From contig JANATF010000002.1 in NCBI GenBank assembly GCA_029449245.1, positions 868,001-932,000 of the forward strand: a stretch of 64,000 nt of DNA, in the 5' to 3' direction. The notes under the pieces were generated by a model. It saw only the letters and a program-made list of their open reading frames with translations. It was not told the origin of the DNA and made no database searches. The position numbers and the translations under genes are program-made. This stretch comes from Mortierella alpina. Its lineage: Eukaryota > Mortierellomycota > Mortierellomycetes > Mortierellales > Mortierellaceae. Within the stretch, counting starts at the first letter, position 1. Every line of letters starts with the position of its first letter. Shown one piece after another: positions 1-8,876 of this stretch.

Positions 1-77
1 GAGCAGTCGACAACGTTGACAGTGACGATGAAGATGAAGACCGTTCTAAAATGCTAAACCTCTTTTATATCGATTAA
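1..77 (+). CDS. 3' end of an unidentified gene with an acidic C-terminus (partial)
   Basis: Reading from base 3, 24 codons run to a TAA at 75-77. They encode a strongly acidic stretch (DSDDEDED) followed by a basic and then hydrophobic end (RSKMLNLFYID). Such tails are common at the end of large intracellular fungal proteins. Everything upstream lies outside the window, so the function cannot be named. The following 190 bp would hold its 3' UTR and the convergent 3' UTR of the subtilase. It could also be a chance open frame. Confidence 0.35.
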   Translation, partial: AVDNVDSDDEDEDRSKMLNLFYID

Positions 78-271
78 TGGTGCATGTACTGTGCCACCTG
101 GAGGCTGTATAAAAGCCAAGACTCAAGACTGAAGATCATCGGTACTTTGTATTTTTTTCCTTTATTGAACTTTGCTGTCCAGCAGTGTATGTCCAAGACG
201 GATGTGTGATATTCTTCTCTTCACGGAAGAAATACTATGCAGGGTGTACGTACGAATATTTTACAGCACAT

Positions 272-1462
272 TTACTTTCCACCGCCGTTGAAGACCAACA
301 GGTTGGCCTCGCCTCTCAAGCCCGAGATCTTGTTCTTGGTGGCAGTAGACTGGAGGCGCTTGTAGACCTGGCTGGCGGTCTTGAGGTTCTTGTCAGCGCC
401 CATGTACAAGGCTGCGACACCAGCAACATGAGGAGAGGCCATGGATGTTCCAGAGATGGTGTTTCGGGCGGTGCTGCTTCCGATCCAGGAGCTGGTGATT
501 TGCACACCGGGTCCAATGATCTTGACGCAGTTACCGGGCGAAGTAAAGGTGGCAGCTCTGTCGTTGATGTCGGAAGCACCCACAGCAAAGGCGGCGGGGG
601 CACCCGAGGGAGATCCAGCGCAGGCATTCTGGTTGGCATCGTTTCCAGCAGCGACAATGACGGGGATGTTGGCCTTGACAACCCTGGCAACGGCATCGTT
701 CAGGGCCTGAGAGCGACCGCCACCCAGAGACATGTTGATCACGGCTTTCTTGCCTTTGTTTACGCTGATGACCCAGTCCAAAGCGCGGACGATGCCGCTA
801 GTGGAGCCGGAACCGCGAGCATCCAAGACCTTGACACCGACCAAACTGACCTTCTTGGCGACACCGTAGCTTGAGCCTCCGATGGTACCGGCAACGTGAG
901 TGCCGTGGCCGTTCTCATCAGTGTTGGCAGAGCCCTGGACGAAGTTGGCGCCCATCTTGGCACGGCCACCGAAATCCACATGGGCAGCGTTGATACCAGT
1001 GTCGACAACATAGGCAGTGACACCGGCACCGGCAGAGTTGGGGTACTTGTAGGAAGTAGCTCCGCGGTTCTTCGAGGAGACACGGCCCAGGCCCCAAGAA
1101 GGAGGGTTGGTCTGAGTGCCGGTGATGGTGAAGAGGGCATCCTGCTCAATGTACTCGACCTCATCCATGTTCAGGAGCTCAGTGACGGTCGTGCGAGTAG
1201 CTGTGAGGGTAAATCCAGGGAAGCGGCCGAACTTTTGATTGATTGTGGGGCGACGACCACCACGGGCGTTATGGCGGTTGGCGATGCCGTTGAATTTTGG
1301 CTGGAAGTTGTCGGCAGTGTTGTTGCCCTTGAGGACGACAATGTACGAGTTGGGGATGGCGGCAGAGCCGTGACCGTTCGTGTAGAAAGGGGCTGCAGCA
1401 TCGACTGTCGAGGTCGAGGACCAAGCCAAGCAGGCAACAACGAGGAGGGAAAGGCACTTCAT
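272..1462 (-). CDS. Secreted proteinase-K-like subtilisin, array copy 1
   Basis: A 396-residue intronless S8A serine endopeptidase. Residues 1-23 form a signal peptide (MKCLSLLVVACLAWSS...). An I9 inhibitor propeptide follows (about 38-112; NSYIVVLKG, then VEYIEQDA), and the catalytic domain starts near residue 114. The triad is Asp154 (VVDTGIN), His186 (NGHGTHVAG) and Ser340 (GTSMASPH), with oxyanion Asn274 (AAGND), so all active residues are present. The length equals the usual fungal proteinase K/cuticle-degrading protease size. The ATG at 1462 is the first Met before the signal peptide and lies about 180 bp below a TATA box. It is the first of four same-strand copies, and its C-terminal 100 residues are closest to copy 4. 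Confidence 0.95.
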   Translation of the reverse strand: MKCLSLLVVACLAWSSTSTVDAAAPFYTNGHGSAAIPNSYIVVLKGNNTADNFQPKFNGIANRHNARGGRRPTINQKFGRFPGFTLTATRTTVTELLNMDEVEYIEQDALFTITGTQTNPPSWGLGRVSSKNRGATSYKYPNSAGAGVTAYVVDTGINAAHVDFGGRAKMGANFVQGSANTDENGHGTHVAGTIGGSSYGVAKKVSLVGVKVLDARGSGSTSGIVRALDWVISVNKGKKAVINMSLGGGRSQALNDAVARVVKANIPVIVAAGNDANQNACAGSPSGAPAAFAVGASDINDRAATFTSPGNCVKIIGPGVQITSSWIGSSTARNTISGTSMASPHVAGVAALYMGADKNLKTASQVYKRLQSTATKNKISGLRGEANLLVFNGGGK

Positions 1463-1640
1463 AATGAGTTAAGGTGGGAGAGTAAAGGGTATGGAAATGA
1501 ACGAGTATATCTTTTAGGTCGTAAAACTGTAGTGCTGTAAAAGCTGTGAGGAGATTGCTCGGAGGCGTGTGGAGAGGGAGACAGTGAGGATGAGAGAGTT
1601 CTGAGGAAAAAAAAAAAAGGAACTTGGAGTTGCTTGTTCT

Positions 1641-1647
1641 TTTTATA
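1641..1647 (-). promoter_or_regulatory. TATA box of subtilase copy 1
   Basis: TATAAAA on the minus strand, about 180 bp upstream of the ATG. The 5' leader contains the segment TGCTGTAAAAGCTGTGAGGA, which is also present in the leader of copy 4. Confidence 0.6.
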
Positions 1648-3781
1648 GCGGTGCAGTCTTATCTGCTAGGGTACTGTGAAGAGCCGTTTGATATGCAACA
1701 GCGCTTTGTTAATCACTCTGCCCGGGCCAGGCCGTTGGGGATTCGACTCGGATGCATAGCACACATTGCAATTCAGTGGCCACGGACGCACTCCCTTGCA
1801 CGATGTACCCGCGGCAAGTGGGAGAGAAAGGAAGGTCCACAAGGGTAAATTGTTCTCTGAGTGTAGGAGTACCTGAACGTGTACTGTACCTACAATATTC
1901 TTCTGGCAGGAGAAGAATAAAGATGAAAGATTGGTCACTGTTGAGAGCTCGCTGTCAACGTAGCGAAGATTCATTCAGGGTAAACTTAATTTGCTTGAGC
2001 GTTTTAGGGGTTCTCCTTTTGTGCTTTCTGCTCGCCTAGCACGATCGAGTCAAAGGCGATGTCTGTATATTAGATTTTGAGAGCGCTCCTCTTCATTGCC
2101 AATCGCACCTGGCCATCATCGGTCCAGAGTGGTAAATACCCTGTGCAAACACCGTTTCAACACAAGAAAAGAGAGCACTGTAATGTCTCCCGCCATTGAG
2201 TGCAGAGCGATAATTCAGGCTTAACAGACCCAGTCTGGCTGCCTTTTAAAAGTATTCACCAGATGCACCAATATGCACGCCCTGTTATGCAATTTCCTTG
2301 TGCACTCCCTGGGATCCGCTTCGTGTTTCTTGAATTCATGCTGCTCAAACGGTGTCCCTCAATGAGCAAGCCAGAAAAAAGCCTCCATTTTCTTTCCCGC
2401 CTATGCGAACCCAGCGTAGGTCCCCTACCTTTATCGCTCACCTATACCCTCAAGCAGTCCAAACCGACCGCGGCATTGCTCCTCACACTATAATACATCT
2501 GCAAAATTAATGACGCGCATACTATCTATCTGCATTAGCCCTCTGGTTTGCAACCTCGGTCTTGCCGCGATGTTTTGGCCTACTGAAGCTTCTAGCAAGC
2601 CTAAATAGGTTACAGCACTATTTTCCACGCGGCTATTTTGCTTTGGCACCTACTGACTATGCTGCAAACTTTTCTTTGGACCCTTGCATAATTTGCCATG
2701 CTACATGGCACGGTTTTTTTTTATTATTACAATGCCATGGTCGCACTTAGAAAGACGCGAATGGTCAAGACACAATGGCAACCTTTCCCACGATCGCATG
2801 TACTTGACGCGTACGAGCGTTACGCGTGCAATACTGTACATGTGCATGTATAGTACGTACCCATTTGTTGAAGAGATCTCAGTTCTTCTTCCTCTTGTAC
2901 AATCGCATACGTACATTTTGTGAAGTATTGCAATCTCGGGAATCACAATGCGCACGATGGAAAAGAAATAAATTGAATGAGCCATGGAAATAAGATTTCG
3001 ACCTTGCCCCTGAGAACTGAGGGATGAGGCGCCAGTGCCTGGCCCCACATCGCGAATGGCGACTGGTGATTACATTCATACTTGTATTCTGAAAAAGGTA
3101 TAGCCTTGATATCCCTGATCCACGGCGCATTCGAGATTACCTTTCAGTACAGACTAGCCGATTTTAGCCTGATGTATCCTACCAGAGGTGTGCAAACGTT
3201 ATGCAATACATCGAGTCCTGTCCATGGCAGGGAGAACGCATAGCCCAATGCCCCACCCCAGTGGCGGTACGAAGGCGGCAAGTACATTACAAATTTATAA
3301 TTTATATGCCCCCCCCCCTGGATGCAAGGCCATGCAAAGAAGCAGGAGGCGCAGGAAAAGTACGTAAAAAACAAGCATCGGGTAACACGGAGGAAATCGT
3401 GAGAGGCACCTTCCTGTGAACTCAAGTAGTCCACCTTGGGGTTGAGAGAATACATGAAACAAGCGAGCAAGCCACAGCAATCATTGCTTGACAGTGGCTA
3501 CTACGAATACCGCGGTTAGGTTTACGCACCGTTCATCGTGATGATATCGGCTCCGCCACGAGATCAACCATAGAGAAAAAAAGACGCAAGCGCTATTGAG
3601 ACAGGTTTGAAGGAAGCAGCTTGAAGCATGCCCTCTACGTCCCAATGAAATTAACGTTACTCAGGTTTTTATTACATGAACTGTGCAGTCCAGCTGATAC
3701 TGTTCGGATATATGCATGTCGATCTGATACTTTCATCTGAAAGACTATGACGTGGGAAGCCCCATCGGCGACAGCCCATAA
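1648..3781. other. Gene-free spacer between subtilase copies 1 and 2
   Basis: About 2.1 kb with only short, codon-bias-free ORFs on both strands. It holds one CCCTTGCATAA motif (2681-2691), a run of C (3309-3317) and AT-rich low-complexity sequence. I see no RNA gene or conserved protein. Confidence 0.5.
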
Positions 3782-4972
3782 TTAGTTCTCGCCTCCATTG
3801 AAAACCAACAGGTTGGCTTCGCCTTTCAAACCGGTGATCTTGTCCTTGGTGGCGGTCGACTCAAGACGCTGGAAGAGCTGGCTAGGGGTTGTAAGACTGC
3901 CGTCAGCGCTCAAATATAACGCGGCAACACCAGCGACATGAGGAGTGGCCATGGAGGTTCCAGAGATGGTGTTCTTGGCATCGTTGCCTCCGATCCAAGC
4001 ACTTGTAACGCCTACAGCGGGCCCAATAATCTTGACGCATTTGCCGTATGAGTTGTTGACGTAGGCTTTGTCATTGACATCCGATCCGCCGACAGTGAAA
4101 GCAGTAGCTGCACCCGAGGGTGATCCATTGCAGGCGTCCTTGTTCGGGTTGTTACCAGCAGCAACGATCACGGGGATGTTGGCTTCAGTAGCTCTGGCGA
4201 CGGTGTCGTCCAAGGCCTTGGAGCGACCACCGCCCAAAGACATATTGACGACAGCTTTCTTGCCCTTGTTGACACTGATGACCCAGTCCAGGGCGGCGAT
4301 GATGGCGCTGTTGTCGCCAAAACCGTCGGCATCGAGCACCTTGAGACCCACCAGCGTGACGTTCTTTGCGACACCGTAGCTGGCACCGCCGATTGTACCG
4401 GCAACGTGGGTGCCATGGCCATTCTCGTCAATATTTTCAGAGCCTTCAACAAAATTGGGACCCATCGTAGCGCGACCACCGAAATCGTCGTGCGAAGTGT
4501 TGATACCGGTATCAATAACGTATGCAGTAACACCAGAACCGGCAGAGTCCGGGTAGTTGTAGGTGGAACCTCCTTTGTTCCTGTCGGAGACGCGGGCTAG
4601 ACCCCATGAAGGAAGGCTGGACTGAGTTCCAAAGGCGGAGAATTTGGCATCTTGTTCAACGTACTCGACTTCATCCATGTTCAAGAGCTCAGTCACAGTC
4701 TGGCGAGTGGCAGTGACGGTGAATCCAGGAACAATACCGAATTTCTGGTTGATCTTGGGACGACGGCCGCCGCGGGCATTTTGACGCTTGGCAATGTCAT
4801 CGAACTTTGGCTTGAAGCTATCGACAGTGTTACCACCCTTGAGGATGACAATGTACGAGTTGGGATTGGCGGCCGTGGCTTGACTGTTAGAGTAGTACGG
4901 GGCGGCAGCATCGACAGTCGAGACCGAGGACCAAGCGAAGCAGGCAACAGCGAGGAGGGAAAGGTATTTCAT
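3782..4972 (-). CDS. Secreted proteinase-K-like subtilisin, array copy 2
   Basis: A 396-residue intronless S8A protease colinear with copy 1. It has a signal peptide (MKYLSLLAVACFAWSS), an I9 propeptide (NSYIVILKG...VEYVEQDA) and a catalytic domain with Asp154 (VIDTGIN), His186 (NGHGTHVAG), Asn274 (AAGNN) and Ser340 (GTSMATPH). This is the most diverged of the four. Its mature domain is richer in acidic residues (EGSENIDENGHGT, DADGFGDNS), so its surface charge and pH optimum may differ; that is inference. The role is presumably extracellular protein degradation after autocatalytic removal of the propeptide. A TATA box lies 132 bp upstream of the ATG. Confidence 0.95.
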   Translation of the reverse strand: MKYLSLLAVACFAWSSVSTVDAAAPYYSNSQATAANPNSYIVILKGGNTVDSFKPKFDDIAKRQNARGGRRPKINQKFGIVPGFTVTATRQTVTELLNMDEVEYVEQDAKFSAFGTQSSLPSWGLARVSDRNKGGSTYNYPDSAGSGVTAYVIDTGINTSHDDFGGRATMGPNFVEGSENIDENGHGTHVAGTIGGASYGVAKNVTLVGLKVLDADGFGDNSAIIAALDWVISVNKGKKAVVNMSLGGGRSKALDDTVARATEANIPVIVAAGNNPNKDACNGSPSGAATAFTVGGSDVNDKAYVNNSYGKCVKIIGPAVGVTSAWIGGNDAKNTISGTSMATPHVAGVAALYLSADGSLTTPSQLFQRLESTATKDKITGLKGEANLLVFNGGEN

Positions 4973-5103
4973 GATAGGTAGGAGTCAGCAAGCGTCTGGT
5001 TTTGCGTGTGGTGTTTGAGAGCTGGATATGATTAGAAGTTGTGTGAGGATGAAGAGGAGGAGAAGGTTGTCTGAGGAATTGAAAAGTGCAGGGGATGCCT
5101 AGC

Positions 5104-5110
5104 CTTTATA
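5104..5110 (-). promoter_or_regulatory. TATA box of subtilase copy 2
   Basis: TATAAAG within a CTTTATAAAG palindrome, 132 bp above the ATG. A run of 14 G (5190-5203) lies just upstream. Confidence 0.6.
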
Positions 5111-5462
5111 AAGACGATGATCTGGTCTGCACGGCGTCAGGGCTTTTGGAGGGAGTAAGTTGACATGCAATGGCATTGTGTGTGTGCGTGGGGGGGGGGG
5201 GGGTTGGCCTTAGTCAATACTGGGCGTAGATAGCAAAAGGCATTCGCAAAGCGTAGGGCAAATGGCGAGCATGGGGGTGCCGGGTGCGGACGCCGAGCAG
5301 GTGGCGGTTACAAGATGAGTTAGTCTAGAATGTCGGTACTGCCGTTTACCGAGGGGAATGGGTGTCAGGGACAGCATTTGCACTTTGAGGGCGCCTGATT
5401 GTTTCTCACAGATGTGCACTAAGGGTGCGCTAGTACGAGAGCCCTTCCTCTTTCACTTTGGG

Positions 5463-5809
5463 CCCTTGCATAAGTTCAAGCCAATCCGAAGCGGTTATGT
5501 TCTGTGCTACCTTCCACGGAGCCACAATTGTTCACATGAGGGATTTTGTGATAAATGTGGACCATGGCAAACCCGTGGTAAAATGGAAGCGAAGGCATGC
5601 AAGGGCTTTGCAGGCGCCTTGGAGCCCACTCTTACCCAACAAATGCTCCCTTCAACTCGGTCCCTTGCATAATCCACCATCACCATTTTTTCTGCTCCGT
5701 TCCATCGATGCCATCGTGACTCTGCATATACTGTTGCTTGGCGCACTGGACGCACAAAAGCTCACTGTAGGCCAGAAAGAGCCCTCTTCAATTATCGACC
5801 CTTGCATAA
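5463..5809. promoter_or_regulatory. Cluster of CCCTTGCATAA motifs
   Basis: CCCTTGCATAA occurs exactly at 5463-5473, 5662-5672 and 5799-5809. A reverse-complement near copy (CATGCAAGGG) lies at 5596-5605, and one further exact copy at 2681-2691. The cluster lies about 350-700 bp upstream of the copy 2 TATA box, where an upstream activating element would sit. It could be a regulator site or a remnant of a degenerate tandem repeat. No known fungal factor is assigned. Confidence 0.35.
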
Positions 5810-6149
5810 ACCACCACCACCACTACCACCACCAGTCCACCACCATACAGTTCTTTGTACTCCTTACGAGGAAGCTGTAGTATTGAAGAAACTTTTGTGG
5901 CGCGAGAACAGGAGCATGCAGGTGTAGACTGTGAGATGCCGTTTCGCCATCACTGCAGCCGATTCTAACACATGACACACCCTTCACATCCGGGATGGCG
6001 CAGGAACCCTTAGTTCATTTACAACCTTGCAGCCTTGCAGTCCTGAAAACTGTCGCGCTCTCCAATAGCGATCCGAAATGTATATTGAACTTGGCGCCAT
6101 CGTAAAGGATATATCTATGGGTCAGTCCTATTGACCACCATTGCTTGTA

Positions 6150-6248
6150 CAGTGCCCAACAGAAAGTATTTCTCAAAAAAATAATTGAACCCCTTTCAAC
6201 ATAGGAAATTACTATGTTTTTTTGAGAAATACTTTCTGTAGGGCACTG
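6150..6248. mobile_element. 99-bp Tc1/mariner-type MITE
   Basis: A near-perfect hairpin. The left terminus reads CAGTGCCCAACAGAAAGTAT and continues through TTCTCAAAAAAA. The right terminus is its reverse complement with one mismatch in about 32 positions. The element is flanked by TA on both sides (6148-6149 and 6249-6250), the target duplication of the Tc1/mariner superfamily, whose ends commonly begin CAGTG. Only about 30 bp separate the arms, so it has no coding capacity and would need a transposase in trans. It sits beside a decayed gene. Confidence 0.85.
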
Positions 6249-6254
6249 TACATA

Positions 6255-6760
6255 CAGGAAGGTACTCATTGACGGCGTACATACATGCCAAGCGAAAAGG
6301 GGCAAGAGAATTGGATATGATTCTGCAATGATGTGGGCGCGGCACAAGGCCCTTTCAAATTTGAGATCCTCCTTGACTGTGAATGTGAGAATTTCATGGC
6401 GTAAAAGCGTCCTTGAGCAGTCTGGCGCCTCCTTTGCCGGCTTTATAGAGCCTCTCCAGATCCTTGAGTGCGTCTTTGCATTCCCTTGGACCAAGCATTT
6501 TTGGCAATCCTGCACCGCCATTCAGTATTAGTCACCCTACTCTGAAACCTGCATGCCAAATACTCTCGCTGTCAAAGACATTCAACAGGGCTTGGAAGGT
6601 CAAATGGAGATCTTCGCTCGACTCTGATCCCCGAAGAAACTCTGTCAGCGGCCCAGGGAGATTGGTGCGATTGACATCTCCAACATGAGCGTCCGCCATC
6701 GCATCAAAACCTGCGAGACTGCGAGCAATAGGTATATGAAGTCCTGAATGGGCAGGCTAA
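6255..6760 (-). pseudogene. Decayed coding sequence of unknown family
   Basis: On the minus strand an ATG at 6699 opens 55 protein-like codons (MADAHVGDVNRTNLPGPLTE...IWHAGFRVG), ended by a TGA at 6532-6534. The same frame continues as GLPKMLGPRECKDALKDLER and on to a second stop near 6394. A shifted frame then carries DLKFERALCRAHIIAESYPI. The amino-acid composition and continuity across the stops look like an eroded gene rather than random ORFs. I do not recognise the family; a transposon-borne protein is possible. The MITE lies within a few bases of its downstream end. Confidence 0.35.
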
Positions 6761-7818
6761 AGCCGCTTGTGAAGGCATCGAAAAATGCTCACAAGATCAC
6801 CTAAGTCAGTGGATCCTGGATGTCACAAGCCGCTGTGGTAGAGACGACTGATCGAGCAGTGGTCGGCTGTTCCTGGAGAAGTACTGACGGAAAACCACAA
6901 GGTATACCGCGGACACGACAGAGGAAGTGTAGTCTGACGTTAAGAGGAAGGAATACTACTTGATGATGATGACACACACCTGTCAACTATTTCAAAAGAC
7001 TGACTCGCGTTTGATTGTTCTCGCGAGAAAATCCAAGTCCCAGCAAAGACGGGCTTGAAGTACATGGCAAAACGTACACGGTTCACCACGTCCTACGTTA
7101 TTTACTCCAACAAATCGATGACTAAAGCTGACGTGTTAACCAACATGGTTGCGGAATGGATATCTCTAGACCTGGTCATTTCACTTAGAGTTGAACACCA
7201 TACTCCTCGGCATAAGACATTAAAGTCCAAGTTATTGGCGACACTGCATTTCTCGCTTCCGCAAGCTAGGATTAGTCAGAGAGTCGACAGCTATGATAGC
7301 AAACCGTCTGGACGCATTTCGATCCGCGTTTTAGCCATTACATATGCATACTGCCCGTCGTCTCTACTCCATTGTAATGACAATGTTGACAGACGGGCTT
7401 TTATGCCCATGGACAAACCAGTAGGAGGGTGGTGATCAGACAAGTGAAAAAACTGTTTGTTAATCTTGCGCAATTGATTCTATATCCTATGAAGCGTTCT
7501 AAACTAGGGCTAGGTCTCACCCGTCGGGTTCGATCGATGGACTCTCGACTCGCTTGGTGGACCCTCAGAACAATCAATCAGCCCTAGTCAACCACGAAAA
7601 TTACCCAGAGATGATATTAGATATCTACAATCGTAAGATACAAACACTTGTTACACATAGTCCATAAAATACTTACCTAATACTCAAATACCACACACTC
7701 CGCGCTCTGCAAAATCGCCCTCTGACACCTCCTTATCTTCCACATCTCACACCTTCATCCTAGCCAGACCTTGGGCAAAGACCAGCCCTGCCCCAAGTCT
7801 GTCAAGATTCGCGACACT
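6761..7818. other. Spacer without recognisable genes
   Basis: A 126-codon plus-strand ORF (7055-7435) exists, but it has no recognisable motif, promoter or signal peptide and looks like chance. Nothing else supported. Confidence 0.4.
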
Positions 7819-8577
7819 CTAGACGTTGGCACAGGCAATGGGCTTTCTGTCCCTGTCTCCATTGCGGCCGTTGTTTTTGTTCTTGTTGACGGCAGGCTTG
7901 AAGGTGCGCGCTGGGCATTTGTACATCTTTCTGATAGCGGTTACATCGCTCTGGGTGAAGTCGTTTCCGGTTCCGATCCTGCGGTAGTCGACATTGGGGA
8001 TCTTAGCGGTGAAACCGGGTCGGTTGTTGATGGACCAGCTAGGGTGACGGTAGGAGTAGTGCATGATCGAGTAGATGTCGTAGTCCGTATATTTGCCGAT
8101 GTTCCTGTTTGAATCCTTAGTGAATTGGCTCTTCCAGCTTTCAACAATGTTCTCCCAGTGCATAGTGATGTAGTTGTCGCGATCGGGTCGCTTCTGTGTA
8201 TGAATGAGTCCCGCAGCATGGAGAAATTCGTGGATCACGGTTCCTTGATAAACACAACCGTTGACTGACAGCGACAGGGATTGAGCACCACCAACTTTGC
8301 CGATCATGCTGAAGCATCCTCCGCCGTTGATAACGTTGATATAGTCGCGATCACCGGCGCGTCTTGGCTGAAGTGGGAGACAGTCGCCCAAAACTTGGTT
8401 CCATCTCGCAATGGCGCTCAGGACAGACTGGCGAGCTTGCTGAGGATAGCTCGGATCGAAACTGTACGCCATACGACGTGCACCGTTCATTCTCCAGCGC
8501 AAATTTTCGTTGAGCACGCCTTGTGCAGCGGCAATGCCAACAAACACGCAGACCAACAATATTCTTGCAATCATCAT
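7819..8577 (-). CDS. Secreted astacin-type metalloprotease (M12A)
   Basis: 252 residues from the ATG at 8577; the codons just upstream lack an ATG. Residues 1-19 are a signal peptide (MMIARILLVCVFVGIAAAQ). The zinc site is HEFLHAAGLIH (His116, Glu117, His120, His126), followed by TQKRPDRD. The Met-turn SIMHY is at 170-174, where Tyr174 is the fifth ligand in astacins. Four cysteines flank the catalytic core. Astacins usually read HE[QH]xRxDRD after the third His; here Thr127 replaces that Glu. Only about 8 residues separate the signal peptide from the catalytic fold, so there is no normal inhibitory propeptide. The basic, Asn-rich tail is unusual. It lies between subtilase copies 2 and 3 on the same strand. 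Confidence 0.9.
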   Translation of the reverse strand: MMIARILLVCVFVGIAAAQGVLNENLRWRMNGARRMAYSFDPSYPQQARQSVLSAIARWNQVLGDCLPLQPRRAGDRDYINVINGGGCFSMIGKVGGAQSLSLSVNGCVYQGTVIHEFLHAAGLIHTQKRPDRDNYITMHWENIVESWKSQFTKDSNRNIGKYTDYDIYSIMHYSYRHPSWSINNRPGFTAKIPNVDYRRIGTGNDFTQSDVTAIRKMYKCPARTFKPAVNKNKNNGRNGDRDRKPIACANV

Positions 8578-8605
8578 AGACGGCGGATACAGCAAAGTAG
8601 AAATA

Positions 8606-8744
8606 CTGTTGTGTTAGGCGGTCGAGTGGCGAGGGGTTGGTAGTGATAGAGGCACCGCAGGAGGAAGAGATATCATGGTTAGCAAAATGTATCATGGGAT
8701 CTAACACAAATATAGTCATGACTCTAGGGATTGTGATCACTCAC
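8606..8744 (-). other. Probable 5' UTR intron of the astacin gene
   Basis: On the minus strand a consensus donor GTGAGTGA begins at 8744, and CCTAAC branch sequence followed by CAACAG ends at 8606, 28 bp before the ATG. Removing 139 nt brings the TATA box (8870-8876) to about 150 nt from the start codon. Predicted from splice signals only. Confidence 0.5.
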
Positions 8745-8869
8745 GTAGGTAGCCTTGTGTGTTCTTAGTGCAAAAGAAGGAAGGGAAGATTGGAGAAGAG
8801 TAGGTGTTGGGAAGAAGAGGCTCTAGGGGAAAGTGAACTGATGAGAAAAATGAGGGAGTGACAGACAGC

Positions 8870-8876
8870 TTTTATA
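8870..8876 (-). promoter_or_regulatory. TATA box of the astacin gene
   Basis: TATAAAA on the minus strand, about 125 bp above the predicted 5' UTR donor site. Confidence 0.5.

Larger units (their letters stand above)
5111..6254. other. Upstream region of copy 2 with motif cluster
   Basis: No gene seen. It contains the G14 run, three same-strand CCCTTGCATAA motifs plus one near-inverted copy (5463-5809), a CCA-rich stretch (5807-5850) and the MITE described separately. Confidence 0.5.

Noticed and set aside
185-874. 229-codon plus-strand ORF opposite subtilase copy 1
   Set aside because: It is an antisense shadow of the protease reading frame, and similar shadows occur opposite the other copies. 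It has no motif of its own.
7055-7435. 126-codon plus-strand ORF between decayed gene and astacin
   Set aside because: No domain, promoter or signal peptide, and composition looks random. Left as chance.
7500-7580. Possible tRNA because of GGGTTCGATCGATGG
   Set aside because: No acceptor stem or anticodon arm can be drawn around it. No tRNA or rRNA was found elsewhere in the window.
8578-8595. Six-codon N-terminal extension of the astacin from a TTG
   Set aside because: The extension starts at TTG rather than ATG and would precede a complete signal peptide. The ATG at 8577 is the natural start.
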